This document shows, piece after piece, positions 1 to 12,452 of a stretch of DNA of 64,000 nt (position 1 is the first letter of the stretch; every line of letters begins with the position of its first letter). The translations under genes and the position numbers were made by a program. The notes under the pieces are model-generated. The model had not been told where the DNA came from. It ran no database searches and saw only the letters and a list, made by a program, of their open reading frames with translations. The DNA comes from Adenophora triphylla var. japonica (taxonomy: Eukaryota > Streptophyta > Magnoliopsida > Asterales > Campanulaceae): contig JAFEMH010002083.1 of the NCBI GenBank assembly GCA_022495995.1, forward strand, positions 62,001 through 126,000. Direction: 5' to 3'.

Positions 1-2533
1 GACATTCGCCAATTCTACGAGCAAACGACATGAAGCTTCAATCCCGGCAAATGTGTGTTTGGAGTAGGCTGGGCAAGTTCTTGGGATTCATGGTATCTCA
101 AAGAGGCATAGAAGCTAATCCGAGAGAAGATAAAGGCTTTAGTCGACATGAAGGCTCCTACCGGTGTCGAAGAGATGCGGCGACTTAACGGAAGGGTAGC
201 GGCTCTTGGTCGCTTCATATCTAAATCAGCAGAGAGATCTCTCCCTTCTTCAAAGCGTTGAGGGGACGAAAAGCTTTGAATGGACGGCCGAATGTCATTC
301 GTCGTTCCAACAATTGAAGGATTATCTTGCTACTCCACCTCTGCTCGGTAGCTTGGATGGCTCGGTGAGACTTTATTTGTGTATCTATACGTAGGAGACA
401 AGTCGATTCTTTGCGGTATTGATTAGAGAGGATGAAGGGCTTCGAAGCACAGTGTACTATATCAGCAAAGCTTTATCGGATGTGGAAAGCAGTGTATTAC
501 AACGGCGAGAAAGTTGCTTATGCTCTAGTCGTAGCTTCAAGAAAGATTACGAGCTTATTTTACGGCTCATCCAATCGTGGTTCTTACCAATGCTCCTTTA
601 AGAAAAATCTGCACTGGCGGAGAGTTCGGGTCGACTACTCGGTGGTCAATTGCCCTCATGAATTTGACATTGAGTATCGACCTCGAAAGGCGTTGAAAGC
701 TCAAGCTCGGGCGACTTCTTGGTCGAGCTTACGTTCGCAAGGAAGATGACGAGCGGCGAGCTCCAAAAGAAAAGGGCAAAGGGAAAGAGCCGAGTCACAG
801 TGGCCATCACTCTGCCGTCGATTGTTGGAAGGTCTATTCGGACGGGTCGCAACCAAAAATGTCGGTGGAGCTGGAATTGTCTTGGTCGAGCAGAGTCTGG
901 GACTGCTTTACGAGGAATCGCTAAGGTTCAAATTTGACGCTTCAACAACCCAGTGAATATGAAGCCTTGATTGCGGCTATCGAGTATGCCAAGTGCTTCG
1001 GAGCAACTAAGATCATGGCCTCTTGTGACTCACAATTGATAGTCGGCAGGTCGAGGCGAGTACGAAGTGCTCGGTTCTACTCTCATCAAATCTTTGCGAC
1101 CTGGTGAAGGAACTAATAAAGGACTTAGAATTCAGGAGATTGAAGGATTGGAAGAGAAGATAACGAGTGGTGATCTCCTTTCGAAACTTGCTACTTCGGA
1201 TGAGCCACATGTGAGCCCGTCTCCTTCCTCGAAAATCCGGCTTATGAGAGGGTAAAAATTCGGTGCATAGATGATCCCTCAAGAAATTGGACTCGGGAGA
1301 GGTGTTGGATCGAGGAAATGAAAGCATATTTAGAGAATGGAGAGGCTGCGGATGACGAAAGAAGGCTCGAGCTATCAAAAAGAAAGCTCAGAGGTATGTG
1401 ATTCGGGGAGGCGAGCTATTCGGAAGATCCTACACTCGACCATTGCTAAAGTGTGTCCATCCTCAAGAGGTCGCCCTACTAATACACGAAGTGCATAGTG
1501 GAATTTGTGGTGGACACCAGGGGCCGGGACTCTAGGCTGACAAATTAATCACTTTGGGATACTGCGCCGCACATGAGAGGCGATACTCATAATTTTGTTC
1601 AACGGTGCGATCAATGCCAAAGGTTTGCCAACTTACCTCATATGCCTACAAGCGAGCGGACTCCGGTAATTGCGGCTGGCCATTCGACATGTGGGGTGTC
1701 GACTTGATTGGACCCTTCCTCCCGCCCGAGGAAATTGCAAATATGTGATCGTTGCTATAGATTACTTCACTAAATGGGTTGAGGCTAAACCATTAGCTCG
1801 TATCACGAGAGGAAAATGCTATCAATTTCATTCATGATTTCATTTGGTGTCGATTTGGTTTTCCTCGAGCCATAGTATCGAGACAACGGTGCAATTCTCG
1901 TAGCTTTCGAAGCGAGAGATGAGCAGTGGGAATCGAGCATTGGCAATCTTACATCGCCTACCCTCAAGGAAATGGGCAAGGCGAAGCGGCGAATAAACTC
2001 GTCCTATCGGCACTCAAGACGGGACTCGTAGGTCGGCGCAGACAAGCCCAGTTGGACGAACTCCCAGCTTGCTCTTTGGGCGATTCAGCACCGCTCGGGG
2101 GCTGCGGAAACCCCTTTCGCTCTCACATATGGATCGGAGGCCATGGCACCTGTGAGCTCGAGATTCCCCCTTTGCTAGAGTGACTTTCTTCAATCGGGAG
2201 CAAAATGATAACAACAGTTGATCGACTGGATTTAATCGACGAGAAGCGAGAAGCTTGACCTACCTCAGAGAATGGTCGACTACAAGCGACGCGAACTAAA
2301 AGTTACCACGACAGAGAAGGTCAAGGCAAGGTCGTTCCCAAGTTGGAGATTATGTGTTGAGAAAAATTGAAGCAACGGGTAGAAGGACCCGGCCAATAAG
2401 CTATCTCTAGCTGGGAAGGTCCTTATGTGGTTACTCGAGTCGTCGGGAAGGGACCTACATGATAGCTCATCCTGGAGGGGACGAATTGAAACATCCTTGG
2501 CATGCTACTCACCTCATCAAATACTACTTCTAG
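1..2533 (+). pseudogene. Decayed Ty3/gypsy pol, Tat lineage (RT, RNase H, second RNase H, integrase)
   Basis: Degenerate polyprotein read in three frames with many indels and stops. The C-terminal part of RT lies near 30-390 (words KFLGFMVSQRGIEANP and FEWTAECHSSFQQLK), and the RT-linked RNase H near 430-710 (YYISKALSDVESSVLQRRE). A second RNase H-like domain follows near 820-1060 (EYEALIAAIEYAK, ASCDSQLIVG). Integrase runs from about 1475 to 2200, with the HHCC finger (HEVHSGICGGH, then CDQCQRFA) and a late YPQGNGQGEA-like block. The reading ends in a GPYVVTRV..GTYMI module with a stop at 2531-2533. Two RNase H domains in gypsy pol mark the Tat group. The left part of the element lies outside the window. 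No autonomous coding capacity remains. Confidence 0.88.
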
Positions 2534-3344
2534 TTTTCGGTTTCAAAGTTCGAGCTTGTATTAAGTTCTAGTTTCAAGTTGATGTAAGCATATTCCCCAA
2601 TTCAATAAAAGCTCAGTTTATTCGATCAAACATAGTGTTACACCAATCCCAACAAGCTCGACTCATAGTCGGCTTCGTCCTAACAAGCTCGATTCTTAAT
2701 CGGCTTTGTTCATTTAACAAGTCCGACTCTTAGTCGACCTCGTTTTAACAAACTCGACTCTTAGTCGGTTTGATGCTTAGCTCGATTCTTAATCGGCTTT
2801 GTTCATTTAACAAGTCCGACTCTTAGTCGACTTCGTTTTTAACAAACTCGACTCTTAGTCGGTTTGATGCAGCTTAGCTCGATTCTTAATCGGCTTTGTT
2901 CATTTAACAAGTCAGACTCTTAGTCGACTTCGTTCTAACCAACTCGACCCTTAGTCGGTTTGTTCTAATCGGCTCGACCCTAGGTCGGCTTCAACAATGT
3001 AGCGAGGTTTGACTCATAGTCAATCATGTTCACAAGAAAGTTAACCTAGTGTGAGGTCGACTAAGTCAAAAAAGATCAAGTCACCTTTAACTTAAGTTGA
3101 CTCATTTACCTAGTCTACATCTAGCTCGACATACACTATGAAATGAAAAACATATAACATACGAGAGATCAAAGGTCGGCTAAGATTAGATATCACAAGT
3201 CTCCCAAAAGCGGGTTAAGACTTGGGCAAAACTAAAAATACAAAAGTATCATGCCTCCCAAAAATTGGGCGAGGCACTCGCATGCACACTAAACAAAAAT
3301 AAATATTGTTTGGTACTTGTTTGTTACATAAATTTTCTAACATT
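2534..3344. repeat. Tandem repeats between pol and antisense ORF of the Tat element
   Basis: From about 2645 to 3000 the words CTCGACTCTTAGTCGG, CTCGATTCTTAATCGG and CCGACTCTTAGTCGAC recur every 30-45 bp. A composite unit of roughly 110-120 bp repeats about three times (the string TCGGCTTTGTTCATTTAACA recurs near 2700, 2800 and 2890). The rest, to 3344, is unique non-coding sequence. Arrays in the region between pol and the 3' LTR are a known habit of Tat elements. Confidence 0.8.
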
Positions 3345-6300
3345 CACGGGAAAATCATGTAGAGGGCTCGGCTTCGGTTTGGCCGTCCATAGTAGCTCGA
3401 TCTCCCCCATTTTCCTCCCTCTGCTCGAAAGTCTTGGGCTCCCAGGCTCGGTAGAAGCATCCTTTGACACGTCACCACACGAGGCGGGTTCCTCTGGATT
3501 CTCAAGTTCCTTGACATCGTGTTAAAATTAACGGGTTCAATAGGAAGGGGATCCCAAGGCTCCAACCCCATGTCGGCATCTTCCGAGCTAAGGCGGCCAA
3601 ATCATTATCGTTATATGGGACTTGGGGATGTCCTTGGCGGGCTTCCATGTCGTCTTGTTCTGAGATGCCCATTTTACCGGTTGGTCGAGAGAAATATTGG
3701 CGAGAGGGTCGACCAAGATACGCCGAGCCATATGACGTCGGCCAACATCATAAAATTTGAAAGCTTGAGCCTGAACCTCATCAAAGCACTCGTCACTAAT
3801 TTTATAAGCTTCCACGGCGGCTTTGGCTTGAGCGGCAGCATCCTCCTTCCACTTAGCGCAGGACGCAGCATGATCTTCTTGCAGCTTTTTCAGAGAATCT
3901 TCTTTATCTTGAAGCTTTTCCTTGATCGTATCAAGCTCAGCCTTGGTCGCCTCGTTCTTCAACCTAAAGCCAGTGTTCTCCTCCCTCAGCATGGTTACTT
4001 CCGCGTTGGCCACACCCAAGTGGAACTGAGATTCATCCCTCTCCTTCACGGTGTCATTGTGAACCAGCTTCAGGGCATCATACTCTGAGTTGGCATCGAC
4101 CAACTCCTCTCTTATCTTAGTCACCTCCTGGCATTTGCGAGTATATTGGATCTTGGCCAATTTCTCTTGTTCAGGCGACCTTTCCAACTACTTTTAGCTT
4201 GCTCGTTGATAGTAAGAAGCTGCACAAAAAACAAAAATACGGTTTGATTTACAAGAAGATTGGAAGCCAAGAGAATCATAAACAAACGAAAGCGAAGGGA
4301 TACCTCGCTATGAATAAGACCGGATCGTTGAATATATTCCTCGGGAGTGAATCCTCGCTCAGTTAGTTGTGCTTGCAAGTTGGGATCCACGGCTCGCCTC
4401 ACTACTACTGCCCAAATTCTAGCCGGACGGTGCGACTTGTACAATCTATGGGGGCAAGGGGAGGAACCTCACTCAACCTGCCTACCTCTGATTGGATAAA
4501 TTCCCATTTAGAGGGAGTAGGAGGAGAAGGGTGAGTAAAGCTCGAAGATTTTAGCGACTTTCCACCTCCAAGTTCTTGGTCGTCGTTCGCCCTCTTCCTT
4601 GACCTGGTTTTTGGTGGCATGGTGGTTTCGTCCTCTAAATCGATGAGGTCGACATCGACATTCTCAGGGAGAACATCCTCTATTGATCCTCGCGCAGACT
4701 CAGGACCCAGTGGTTTATCAGATGAGACATCAACCTCAGGAGGGTCCACCCCATTTGTTTGGTCTTTGGGAGGATCAGACTTTGCAAGATCTTCAGTCTC
4801 CATTTCTTCTAGAGGAATCATCCCAATCCCTTCTTTGGGTAACAGTTCGTTTCTCTTCACAACTTCTTTCTCTCTCTCAGCTCGAGCATTGGTCGCTCCA
4901 TGACCTTTGGCAGTTTTCCTTCGTTGGCTGGTGCTCACAATGCGAACCATATTTGCTTGCTGTTCGGGGGTCAAAACTGCGAAAAATCCAAAAGTGAGAA
5001 TACTAGATCAAAGTTCTATGTATAAACAAAAAGTTTTGCATACGAGCAAGTTGTCTACGAACTAACAGTTATATGTTCAAAATAAAGTTCTATGTACGAG
5101 TTAAAAATTCTACATACGAGCAATACACCTGCGAACAAGAAGTCCTACTATCCAACACAGGTTAAAATCCTACGAGCTAATGGCCTATCTACTTGACCCT
5201 AGAAAGACAATGAATGGATACTTACCACCAAAGTGATCACCATTTTCCTTACAGTAGTTGAGAGTCTTGCTACACAAACTACACTTATCTGAAAATTTTC
5301 CATGGGCATGGGTCACCCAATTGGGGTACATGGGATTCCTCACAATCAATGCCAAGGGAGCTACCTCCTCATCTCCCAACAGCATCCCTGCTTGAATAAA
5401 ATTATTTTTGTTTGCACCAAGGAGGCCCCAGCTAATCGGCCCTTCGGCGACAATCATGCGTAGTCTATCAGAAAGAGCCTTGCACCAATCGGGGGCCCAG
5501 TAATCCTCCTCTTTCAGTTCGAGACTCTTCGTTGGGGAGAGGAAATTCCCAGCCAAGTCGACTTTCGACGAGGATCATGTGAGAATTCCAGCCTGTCACC
5601 TTGTCGGGGAGATTAATGAACAGCTTGGGGGCCTTAGACTTAGCGGGAGTACTATAACCCTTGGTCCTCTTATCAAAAGCCACCCTGAAGAACTCCCTGA
5701 ACACCTTCATACATGGTTCATACCCTAAGAAGCGGCAAACCATGGCAAAGCAAACTAATACCCGACAAGAATTGGCTCCGATCTGCGTGGGACGGCGTTA
5801 AATACACTCCAAAAATTCGCAAATAAAAGGATCTAATGGAAGTCTCAATCACGCTTCGGGTGGCGTAAAGAAGGCCGCCTAGTGGAATCCCAAGCCCAAT
5901 GTTGCCGGCTTTGTGTTTTCTTCTCCTTGGGGTTGACATGAGTGATTTGGTAATTCTCTCTATCCACCTCAAAGAAATTGTAGAGCAGCTCTACCCTGGA
6001 CTCAGCTCCTTTATTTCCAAGCTCTGGTTTAGGAGCCTCGTATCCCCTTTCATTGCGACCTGAAACAGTCTTTGAGCAGAACGCATCCACAATCCGACCA
6101 GAGGAGGAGCTCGCTGACGCCTGAGCCGACATATCTGAGGAAGAAGAAACAGGGGAATCAGTCCTAAGTACAGACTCCCATGACCTATCTAAGGGCGACC
6201 TAGATTCCCCAGGAAGCCTTTGCTATTCCTAACAAAACAAGGTTTTGGGATCCCCTAATATAGTGCATCACCAAGTGGTCTAACAGTTCATGGAACAGAT

Positions 6301-6520
6301 GGAAACCTATTATTCTAGGATCATCAACAAGCAAATCATCTAGTTCATCACCTACAGGAAGTTCAAGCCCATTGAAGCGCAAACCCCACCTAGTCAGAAT
6401 GGTGGAACATTCATCAAGGGGTATCTCCTTCCACTTTCCGCCTAGACATTTGTATACCCTACGATTGGCGGAGCAATGGCCATACCAAGCCCCAGGTTCA
6501 CTACTAAAAGTTCTAGCCAT
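3345..6520 (-). pseudogene. Antisense spliced ORF of the Tat element (putative gypsy-type transposon protein)
   Basis: Open segments lie on the strand opposite to pol. The first ATG at 6520-6518 sits in CCACCATGG and begins MARTFSSEPGAWYGH. Middle segments (about 6130-5190) include CRFLGYEPCMKVFREFFRVA, which resembles the plant 'putative gypsy type transposon' domain (Transposase_28). The C-terminal part (about 4190-3590) is a charged coiled coil rich in E, K, A and L. Plausible introns are a TTTGGTG|GTAAGT donor near 5226 joined to a TTTCGCAG acceptor near 4977, and a GCGAG|GTATCC donor near 4301 joined to a TTTGTGCAG acceptor near 4214. Frameshifts break the frame at several points. Extra antisense ORFs between pol and the 3' LTR are known for Tat elements; their function is unknown. 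Confidence 0.68.
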
Positions 6521-6988
6521 GGTGGAATCAAAAAGAGCAACAAAAAATTGAAGCCCTAAAGAAGACAAGAGGGGTACCTTGATCAGGCGTGAAAGACGAA
6601 ATTGTTGAGGAAGACCGAAGTTCCAATAAATCCTATCGCTATTCCGATAAATCCGCCACAAAGATACGAATGCAAAAGTTCTAAATGGGAGAGGATTCTG
6701 GGTTTTATATCTTACTAATTTGAAAAGGAGAAGGAGATTCAAAAATCATTGTTCCAATTAAATGAGGGAAACGGTTCCCAGGCGGTTTCCCAGCGTCGAA
6801 TAATAATCATTGCGGAATACGGCGCTCCTTCATCTCCGACCGTTCATCCTCAACGTCTTGGATTGTGCCACGTCATCTTAATCGACTCAACCTCAGAACG
6901 AGTATCGACCTGCGAGTAACAACAAATTTCCAAGCAAGATTTCCTTAACTTCCCAGTCGACAAAGTCAACTCGAAAGTTGGGGGCCAC

Positions 6989-7642
6989 TGAACATACCAA
7001 AAGTGTCGAGTTGGGCCAAACCAGTAAAGTCCAATTATAGACAGCCTTGGTCCCCACATTCTTAATAAGGCTGGCCCAATCGGGACAAGGCCCGAGCCCA
7101 TCTCAAATATCAGTCGACTAAGTCCATGGTCCGACCTACTGGGTCCCGACCTAACTTAGTCCGACCTCGTGATCCATGTTACAATTCGGGTACGAACCAT
7201 GCTCTACCCAGACGGTCGGGTCGACCATATTACAAGTGGCGACCTCGACCTAACCTACAAGTAGCGACTTGACACTTCTTTGGCTTATTTAGTTGAACCA
7301 TTCACGTAACCACATCCCTACAAATCAGGGACAGTTATTAACACGTTCACATGACTGAATAACCGCTGCTATAATCTCGGAGGACATGTCTCCTCACCAA
7401 ATATACATCACTCTTGCCTATAAATACTTCGTCAGCTACCAGCGGTGCAGAGGTAACTGCCATTTTGCTATCGAATTCATTATTCTATACATTTTGAGCT
7501 ATAAACAACGGTAATCTTACTCTCGCGCCAGGCGTCTTCGGGAGACACATCCAGGCTAGTCGTGGGTTATGTTTTTGGTCAAGGAGCCAGGTGATCAATC
7601 CCGCCACGTGGAGAAAGATTGATAAGCACATTTCTGCGAGCA
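6989..7642 (+). mobile_element. Candidate 3' LTR of the Tat element
   Basis: A purine-rich tract (AAAGTTGGGGGCCAC, 6974-6988) directly precedes TGAACATACC, the expected PPT/LTR junction. Inside are a TATA box (TATAAATA, 7419-7426) and the R-U5-like text GGCGTCTTCGGGAGAC. The end is placed at a CA near 7642, before an (AT)n tract. The partner LTR is outside the window, so both edges, the right one especially, are tentative. Sequence 6521-6988 between the antisense ORF and the PPT shows no coding signal. Confidence 0.55.
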
Positions 7643-8339
7643 TCATATATATATATATATATATATATGAGTATATAATATTCTCGGTCCGGTTAGGTCG
7701 GGACCGCGTATATTTTTCAAAACCGGACCGAATCAAATAATCGGTTTCATAAAAATTTGGAACCGGGGCCAGGACCAATACTATTTTTTCGATCCAGGTT
7801 TTTCTTGGTCGATCTAGGTTCTCTTTGGTCCAATCCGGTTCCTCGGATTTTTTGTACAGCCCTACATTTAGGTGTGTGTATTTGTGGGAAAAATATTTTA
7901 AATGGGGGAAAACATAACAATATTAACAATATTATATTGTGCATAAAATATTTAATAATAATTGTGCATAAAATGTGGTACATTTAATTCATGTACAATT
8001 ATTTTTTATTTGTGTTTAATATAATTTAATTTATAGGTTAAATTTTGCATAGAAATATTATACATTTAAATTGATTATCTTTTAATTTAATATGCTAAAT
8101 TGTGCATAAAATTTTGTGCATTTAACTATTGTACAAAAAAAAAAAAATATTGGTGAATTTTCAATTTTTTTAATCTTTTATAGATAATTATTAATTTAGT
8201 TTCTGTTATGAAATGGTTTTTTAAATAATAAAAATGATTTTGTCAAAAAAATGTAATTTAATAAGATTTTTCAATATTGGAAAAGAATTCAAGATTCAAG
8301 TTGGGTTAATCCTTTAAATTCAAAAAAATTCATTAAATC
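7643..8339. other. AT-rich spacer with AT microsatellite and a hAT-like right end
   Basis: An (AT)n run lies at about 7645-7670. The stretch 7680-7868 is rich in GGTCC/CCGG words and closes with TTTGTACAGCCCTA, which looks like the right terminus of a non-autonomous hAT element (compare the ACAGCCCT end at 62505-62512). No left end was found; it may have been lost. The remainder (7870-8339) is A+T-rich and I see no gene. Confidence 0.4.
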
Positions 8340-9078
8340 CTTTTAAATTAATATCATTTGGTTATCAACTGTTGTTCAGGTCGTTGTATGGGATGGCATC
8401 TACCACGCCCAGGTTATGTCAATGTTAATTATGTTGTTTCTTTTGCTATCGAAAATCGTCGTACTGATTTTGGGGCTATAATTCGAGATGATACAGGTGC
8501 ATTTTTGGCAGCTAAGGCTCCGTTTGTTTGCCGTAAAATGTTTTTCGGAAAACATTTTACGGACTTTCCGGTGTTTGGTAACGACAAGGAAATCATTTTC
8601 TTTGTTTGATTTGACTTATTCTAAAATATTTTTCGGAAAACATTTTCATTTTTCGAAAAATATTTTGCAGAAAATTATTTTTTGAAAAACATTTTACGCG
8701 AAACAAACGGAGCCTAAGTTTTCCTATTTGCCTGATATTATGACAGTGGTAGAAGATGAGGCTCTTGGACTTTACCAGACAATGTGTTGGGTGGTTGAAT
8801 TGGGTTATGCAAAAATGGAATTTGAAATAGACTCAAAGCAAGTTTATGATGGGTGGTTTCACGTGGACGGGGACGGTCCAAATTGGATGGTTTGATACAA
8901 GCTTTTCGGAATATGCCTAGAGGACACTCTTTATTCTCCGTTCAGTTAGTTAGTCGAAAGGCCAATATGTTGGCAGATGTAAGTTTCTAGGGCTTCGTTT
9001 GTTGATAATAACCTCACTATTTGAGTTGAGTTTCCTCCTTTTGTGGATAGCCAACTCCCTTTACTTTGTGATTGCTAA
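8340..9078 (+). pseudogene. LINE-type RNase H (RVT_3) fragment
   Basis: Before the MITE the frame reads WHLPRPGYVNVNYVVSFAIE and DFGAIIRDDTGAFLAAK; after it come EDEALGLYQTMCWVVELGYA and KMEFEIDSKQVYDG. This matches the plant RNase H domain at the C-terminus of LINE-like RTs (acidic positions, GxxxRD, then E and D). A frameshift occurs near 8887, after which LIQAFRNMPRGHSLFSVQLV and SRKANMLADV continue. A stop-bounded tail, EFPPFVDSQLPLLCDC, ends at 9078. The RT portion is absent, so this is a 3' remnant. An A-rich run at 9133-9143 could be a relic of the poly(A) tail. Confidence 0.7.
8516..8714. mobile_element. 199-bp Tourist-like MITE inside the RNase H fragment
   Basis: Termini GGCTCCGTTTGTTTGC and GCGAAACAAACGGAGCC are inverted repeats. 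The element is flanked by TAA on both sides (8513-8515 and 8715-8717), the 3-bp duplication typical of PIF/Harbinger MITEs. The interior is built of AAAATATTTTTCGGAAAA-type inverted words. Removing it and one TAA restores the RNase H reading frame. Confidence 0.75.
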
Positions 9079-9593
9079 TAAAATGATTGTGCTTGTTTCA
9101 AACGAAGAAATTGTATTTTCTTATGAATTCAGACAAAAAAAAAACCCTAATTTGGTCAAAATTTGACACTTTAAACCTTAAATTATTTATATTATAAAGT
9201 CAGATGCCCCCTAAATTGTATTTTACTCTTTAACAACGGTAATCAATTTTTTTTTATTGTTTTGGGAAGGGTGCTTTGGGGATTGTAATTCAACTACCGC
9301 GTTGTAGGAGGGCTCCCTTGGGGCCAGGAGTATAAGGGTGTCTTTGTCGCGCAGGCGATTTGGGCATATCCGCGATTTACCTCCGCTGTGGGACATCATG
9401 CAGATAGTGGTTACGACTAACTCCCAAGAAAGGGTAAAAAAAAAAAAAAAAAAAAAAAGAAGATGGGGGCAATGGAAATATAGAAAAAAACAGTGGATAA
9501 CAAACGATATTGTTGCCATATCCTTTCAACCAGAGGGGGTGCGAAAAGCTTCGGAAGAGTTTCTCTGCTCATGAGCATTTTTGCTTATTGAAA
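9079..9593. promoter_or_regulatory. 5' flank of RPL6
   Basis: Non-coding interval upstream of the L6 start codon. It holds an A-rich run at 9133-9143, an A/T-rich stretch near 9180-9200 that could include the core promoter, and a long poly(A) tract at about 9437-9459. I see no clear TATA box at a defined distance and no other gene. Confidence 0.35.
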
Positions 9594-12452
9594 ATGGCTG
9601 CTTCTTCTACAGTCTCCGCTTCTTTCCAAACCAGGTCTCAAACCCTAATTTCGCATTCATTTGCTCCAATTCCAATCTTGAATCATTTGTTGTACGCGTC
9701 TCATATGCATTTCGTATCAATTTACAATGAATTTCTTAAATTCCTTGACAGAAATTATTAGTCTTTAAGGATTAAAGGCAATGCTGTTCTTTAATTATAT
9801 CTGGATTAGTTTCTTGAGCAGAAATTGAGCCAATATAGGGTATAGTTCTTATTTAGGGTTTGGGTTTATGAAAACATGTTGTTTGGGGAAGGGTTTTCAT
9901 TTTATGTTCCCCCCTGCTTTTACTGTATTTTACTGATTTTTGTTTGAGGACGTTCTTAAAGATTATGTTTTTCCCCCTGGTATAAAAGAAATGATTTTTT
10001 ATTTGATTATGTTTTTCCCCCTGGTGTATTTTTTAATGTCTTAGAATTGCTGAGTATGTTATATTTGCTGAATGTACATTGTGGTAAAGATTTTTTGATT
10101 ATTTGGTTTCTGTTGTGTTTCTTGTATTGTAGGGGTCGATGCAGCTGTAGTAATATAATTCTTCCGAATACTTTGTGTCCCCTTCCCTTCCCCTGGGTCC
10201 AAGCCAGTTTCTGGAAAATATAAACCTCAATTTCCCCTGATGCCTATCACTTTCCACTTATTTTGTGCACACAAAAAAAGAAGCCAAACATGCTTTCTAT
10301 CCCTATGTCTCACAGTTTCTATTTGTTTCTTGAAATTCCTCAAGATGCAAAGTTGTTTAAATAACCACACAGTTTCGTTTTAAACTCATGCTTTGTTGGT
10401 TTTCTGAAGTACGTTTTCTGAAGTACCCTTCATATGTTGAAAAGCAAGTTAAGTGTCAGTTTGAATTTCCAACATAAGAAGGGTGTTATATGGGAAGCAT
10501 CATTGCTGGACGAAGAGGGTACTTGAGAAAGGAGTGCGTAAATACAATAGCCCGAACCCCCAACCCTATCTTTTTCATGAGGTTTACATTTGTTTCAACT
10601 TCCTCTTTTATTCAGTCCTTCATCATGCTAAAAAAATAATCCAACCTCGTTTTGGCTGTTGGAAGATTATAGTTCAAAAATAAAAACAAAAACAAAAACA
10701 AAAACACTAAGCTTCTTAATGTTATTATTGTTATTACATTAAATGTAATTTAGCAAAATCATTTTACGTCTAGAAACTTAAGGTGAATTTATTTTAATCT
10801 TGACAAGGTCCTGACTATCAAACATGGACTCTTTTGAGTAGAATAGGGGAAGAAGTTGGCACTCTTAGGGGTTCAAGTTGGTGAACACATTGGGGAATTC
10901 ATAAGAGTGGATGTGTCATTTTACAAAGTATGATCATCTGTAAATTGTGGACCACTGCAACTAAGGTGGAGGGGCGGTGCCAGGTAGGAGTCTGGAGGCT
11001 GTTTATGTGTTCATGCCTTCTCTTGATTGTACTCGTGATTAGTATTTGGTGGCTAGGTTTGGCTTCGTGAATTTTTATTGGGAAGGAGTTATTAGTGTTT
11101 AGTATGTCTTTTATCGGTTTCTTTAGTGGTGTCCTTATCTTTTGGTTGTAATGGTTGGTTTCTTATTCTCTTTTCTCTTTTCCATTTTTCTGTTCTCATC
11201 TATGCTATAGTTTCTTTCATCAAAACAAAACTAAGGGGGGGGGGAGAAGAAAAAGGAGAAGACATACATGCATTGAAACTAAGATTTCAGGATGGTTTAA
11301 CAAATACAAAAACATGAAACAGCTTCTTCATCGTACTTTTGCAATTAATGTAAAATAGATGGATTCGTTATAATAATGGATACTGGTTTCATAGATCCGT
11401 CTTATCTCATTAGCCTTCTATCACCATGAAAACCTGATAATTTTTATAGATGATTCTAAACTTGAAGCTTTATGTGATGCCAGTCACTTTAGATCTTCAT
11501 TCTTGGGGGAACAGAATGGAATCCGTGTTTCCAGTTTTTCAGTTGCTCGTGTTTGTTCAAGGAAAGTTATCGAATGTAAAGAATCAAGAGTCGGCAAGCA
11601 GCCTATCATAGTACCATCCAATGTGACAATCGCATTAGAAGGTCAAGAAATGAAGGTAAAGGGTCCTCTTGGGGAGCTTGCACTATCTTATCCACGAGAA
11701 ATTACAGTTATAAAGGACGAGTCAATTATCAAGGTCAGTAAGGCTATAGAGACAAGAAGGGCCAATCAAATGCACGGTCTATTTAGGTACCCCATTGATA
11801 TCTTTCTTGTCTTCTTTCTTCATATTATTTAAAGTTAAATACTACATCCATCCCAAAATGAATGTTCATTTTTTATTTAAGGAACAGTCCAAAAAAGTTG
11901 AGTTTTAATCAGTTCAAGTAGAAAAGATGCATGAATTTCCTTATTTTCCACTTTCAATTTTTTAGTTTCGCAAGTATATAAGTTAGAAAAAATGGTAAAA
12001 AATTATTTAGTCTTTTTTTTTTTTTTTTTTTTTTGAAAAAGACATTCATTTTGGGACGGAGGGAGTAAGAAATTCAATTGTGAATCATCTTTAACCCTGT
12101 GATTTGCTTAATCAGGACCCTTACAAACAACATGGTGGTAGGGGTATCTAAAGGATTTGAGAAAAAACTTCAATTAGTCGGAGTTGGGTATCGTGCAGCA
12201 GTTGAAGGGAGGGATTTAATATTGAATCTCGGGTTCTCCCATCCAGTGAAAATGGCAATCCCTGATGACCTGCAGGTGAAGGTCGAAGAAAATACCAGAA
12301 TAACTGTAAGCGGTTATAATAAGTCTAATATTGGTCAGTTTGCTGCTACAATTAGGAAATGGAGACCTCCAGAGCCGTATAAGGGTAAGGGTGTAAAATA
12401 TGCAGATGAAATAGTTAGAAGAAAGGAGGGTAAAGCTGGGAAGAAGAAGTAG
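9594..12452 (+). CDS. RPL6: Plastid 50S ribosomal protein L6 (uL6), nuclear gene, 3 exons
   Basis: Exons 9594-9634, 11493-11786 and 12116-12452 join in phase to 223 codons plus stop, the length I expect for the plant plastid L6 precursor. Exon 1 ([13 protein letters not shown]) begins a Ser/Thr-rich transit peptide; mature-like sequence starts around [12 protein letters not shown]. Diagnostic L6 blocks are [57 protein letters not shown] and the C-terminal rRNA-binding [20 protein letters not shown], with a lysine-rich end. Donors are CCAG|GTCTCA and TTTAG|GTACC; acceptors are CTTTAG and AATCAG. The product is imported into plastids, where it sits in the large ribosomal subunit. The frame is intact; introns carry repeats but all junctions hold. 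Confidence 0.96.
9635..11492 (+). other. RPL6 intron 1 (1.86 kb)
   Basis: Large intron splitting the transit-peptide region. It contains an AAAAAC simple repeat near 10680-10706 and a short G run near 11236, but no element with recognisable termini and no convincing ORF. Reading frames within it are short and show no domain. Confidence 0.6.
11842..12065. mobile_element. Stowaway-type MITE in RPL6 intron 2
   Basis: TA-flanked 224-bp element. The left end is CTACATCCATCCCAAAATGA and the right end reads TCATTTTGGGACGGAGGGAG, inverted copies with a few mismatches. A T-rich run (about 12011-12034) lies inside. It ends about 50 bp upstream of the exon 3 acceptor, which stays intact. Confidence 0.85.
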
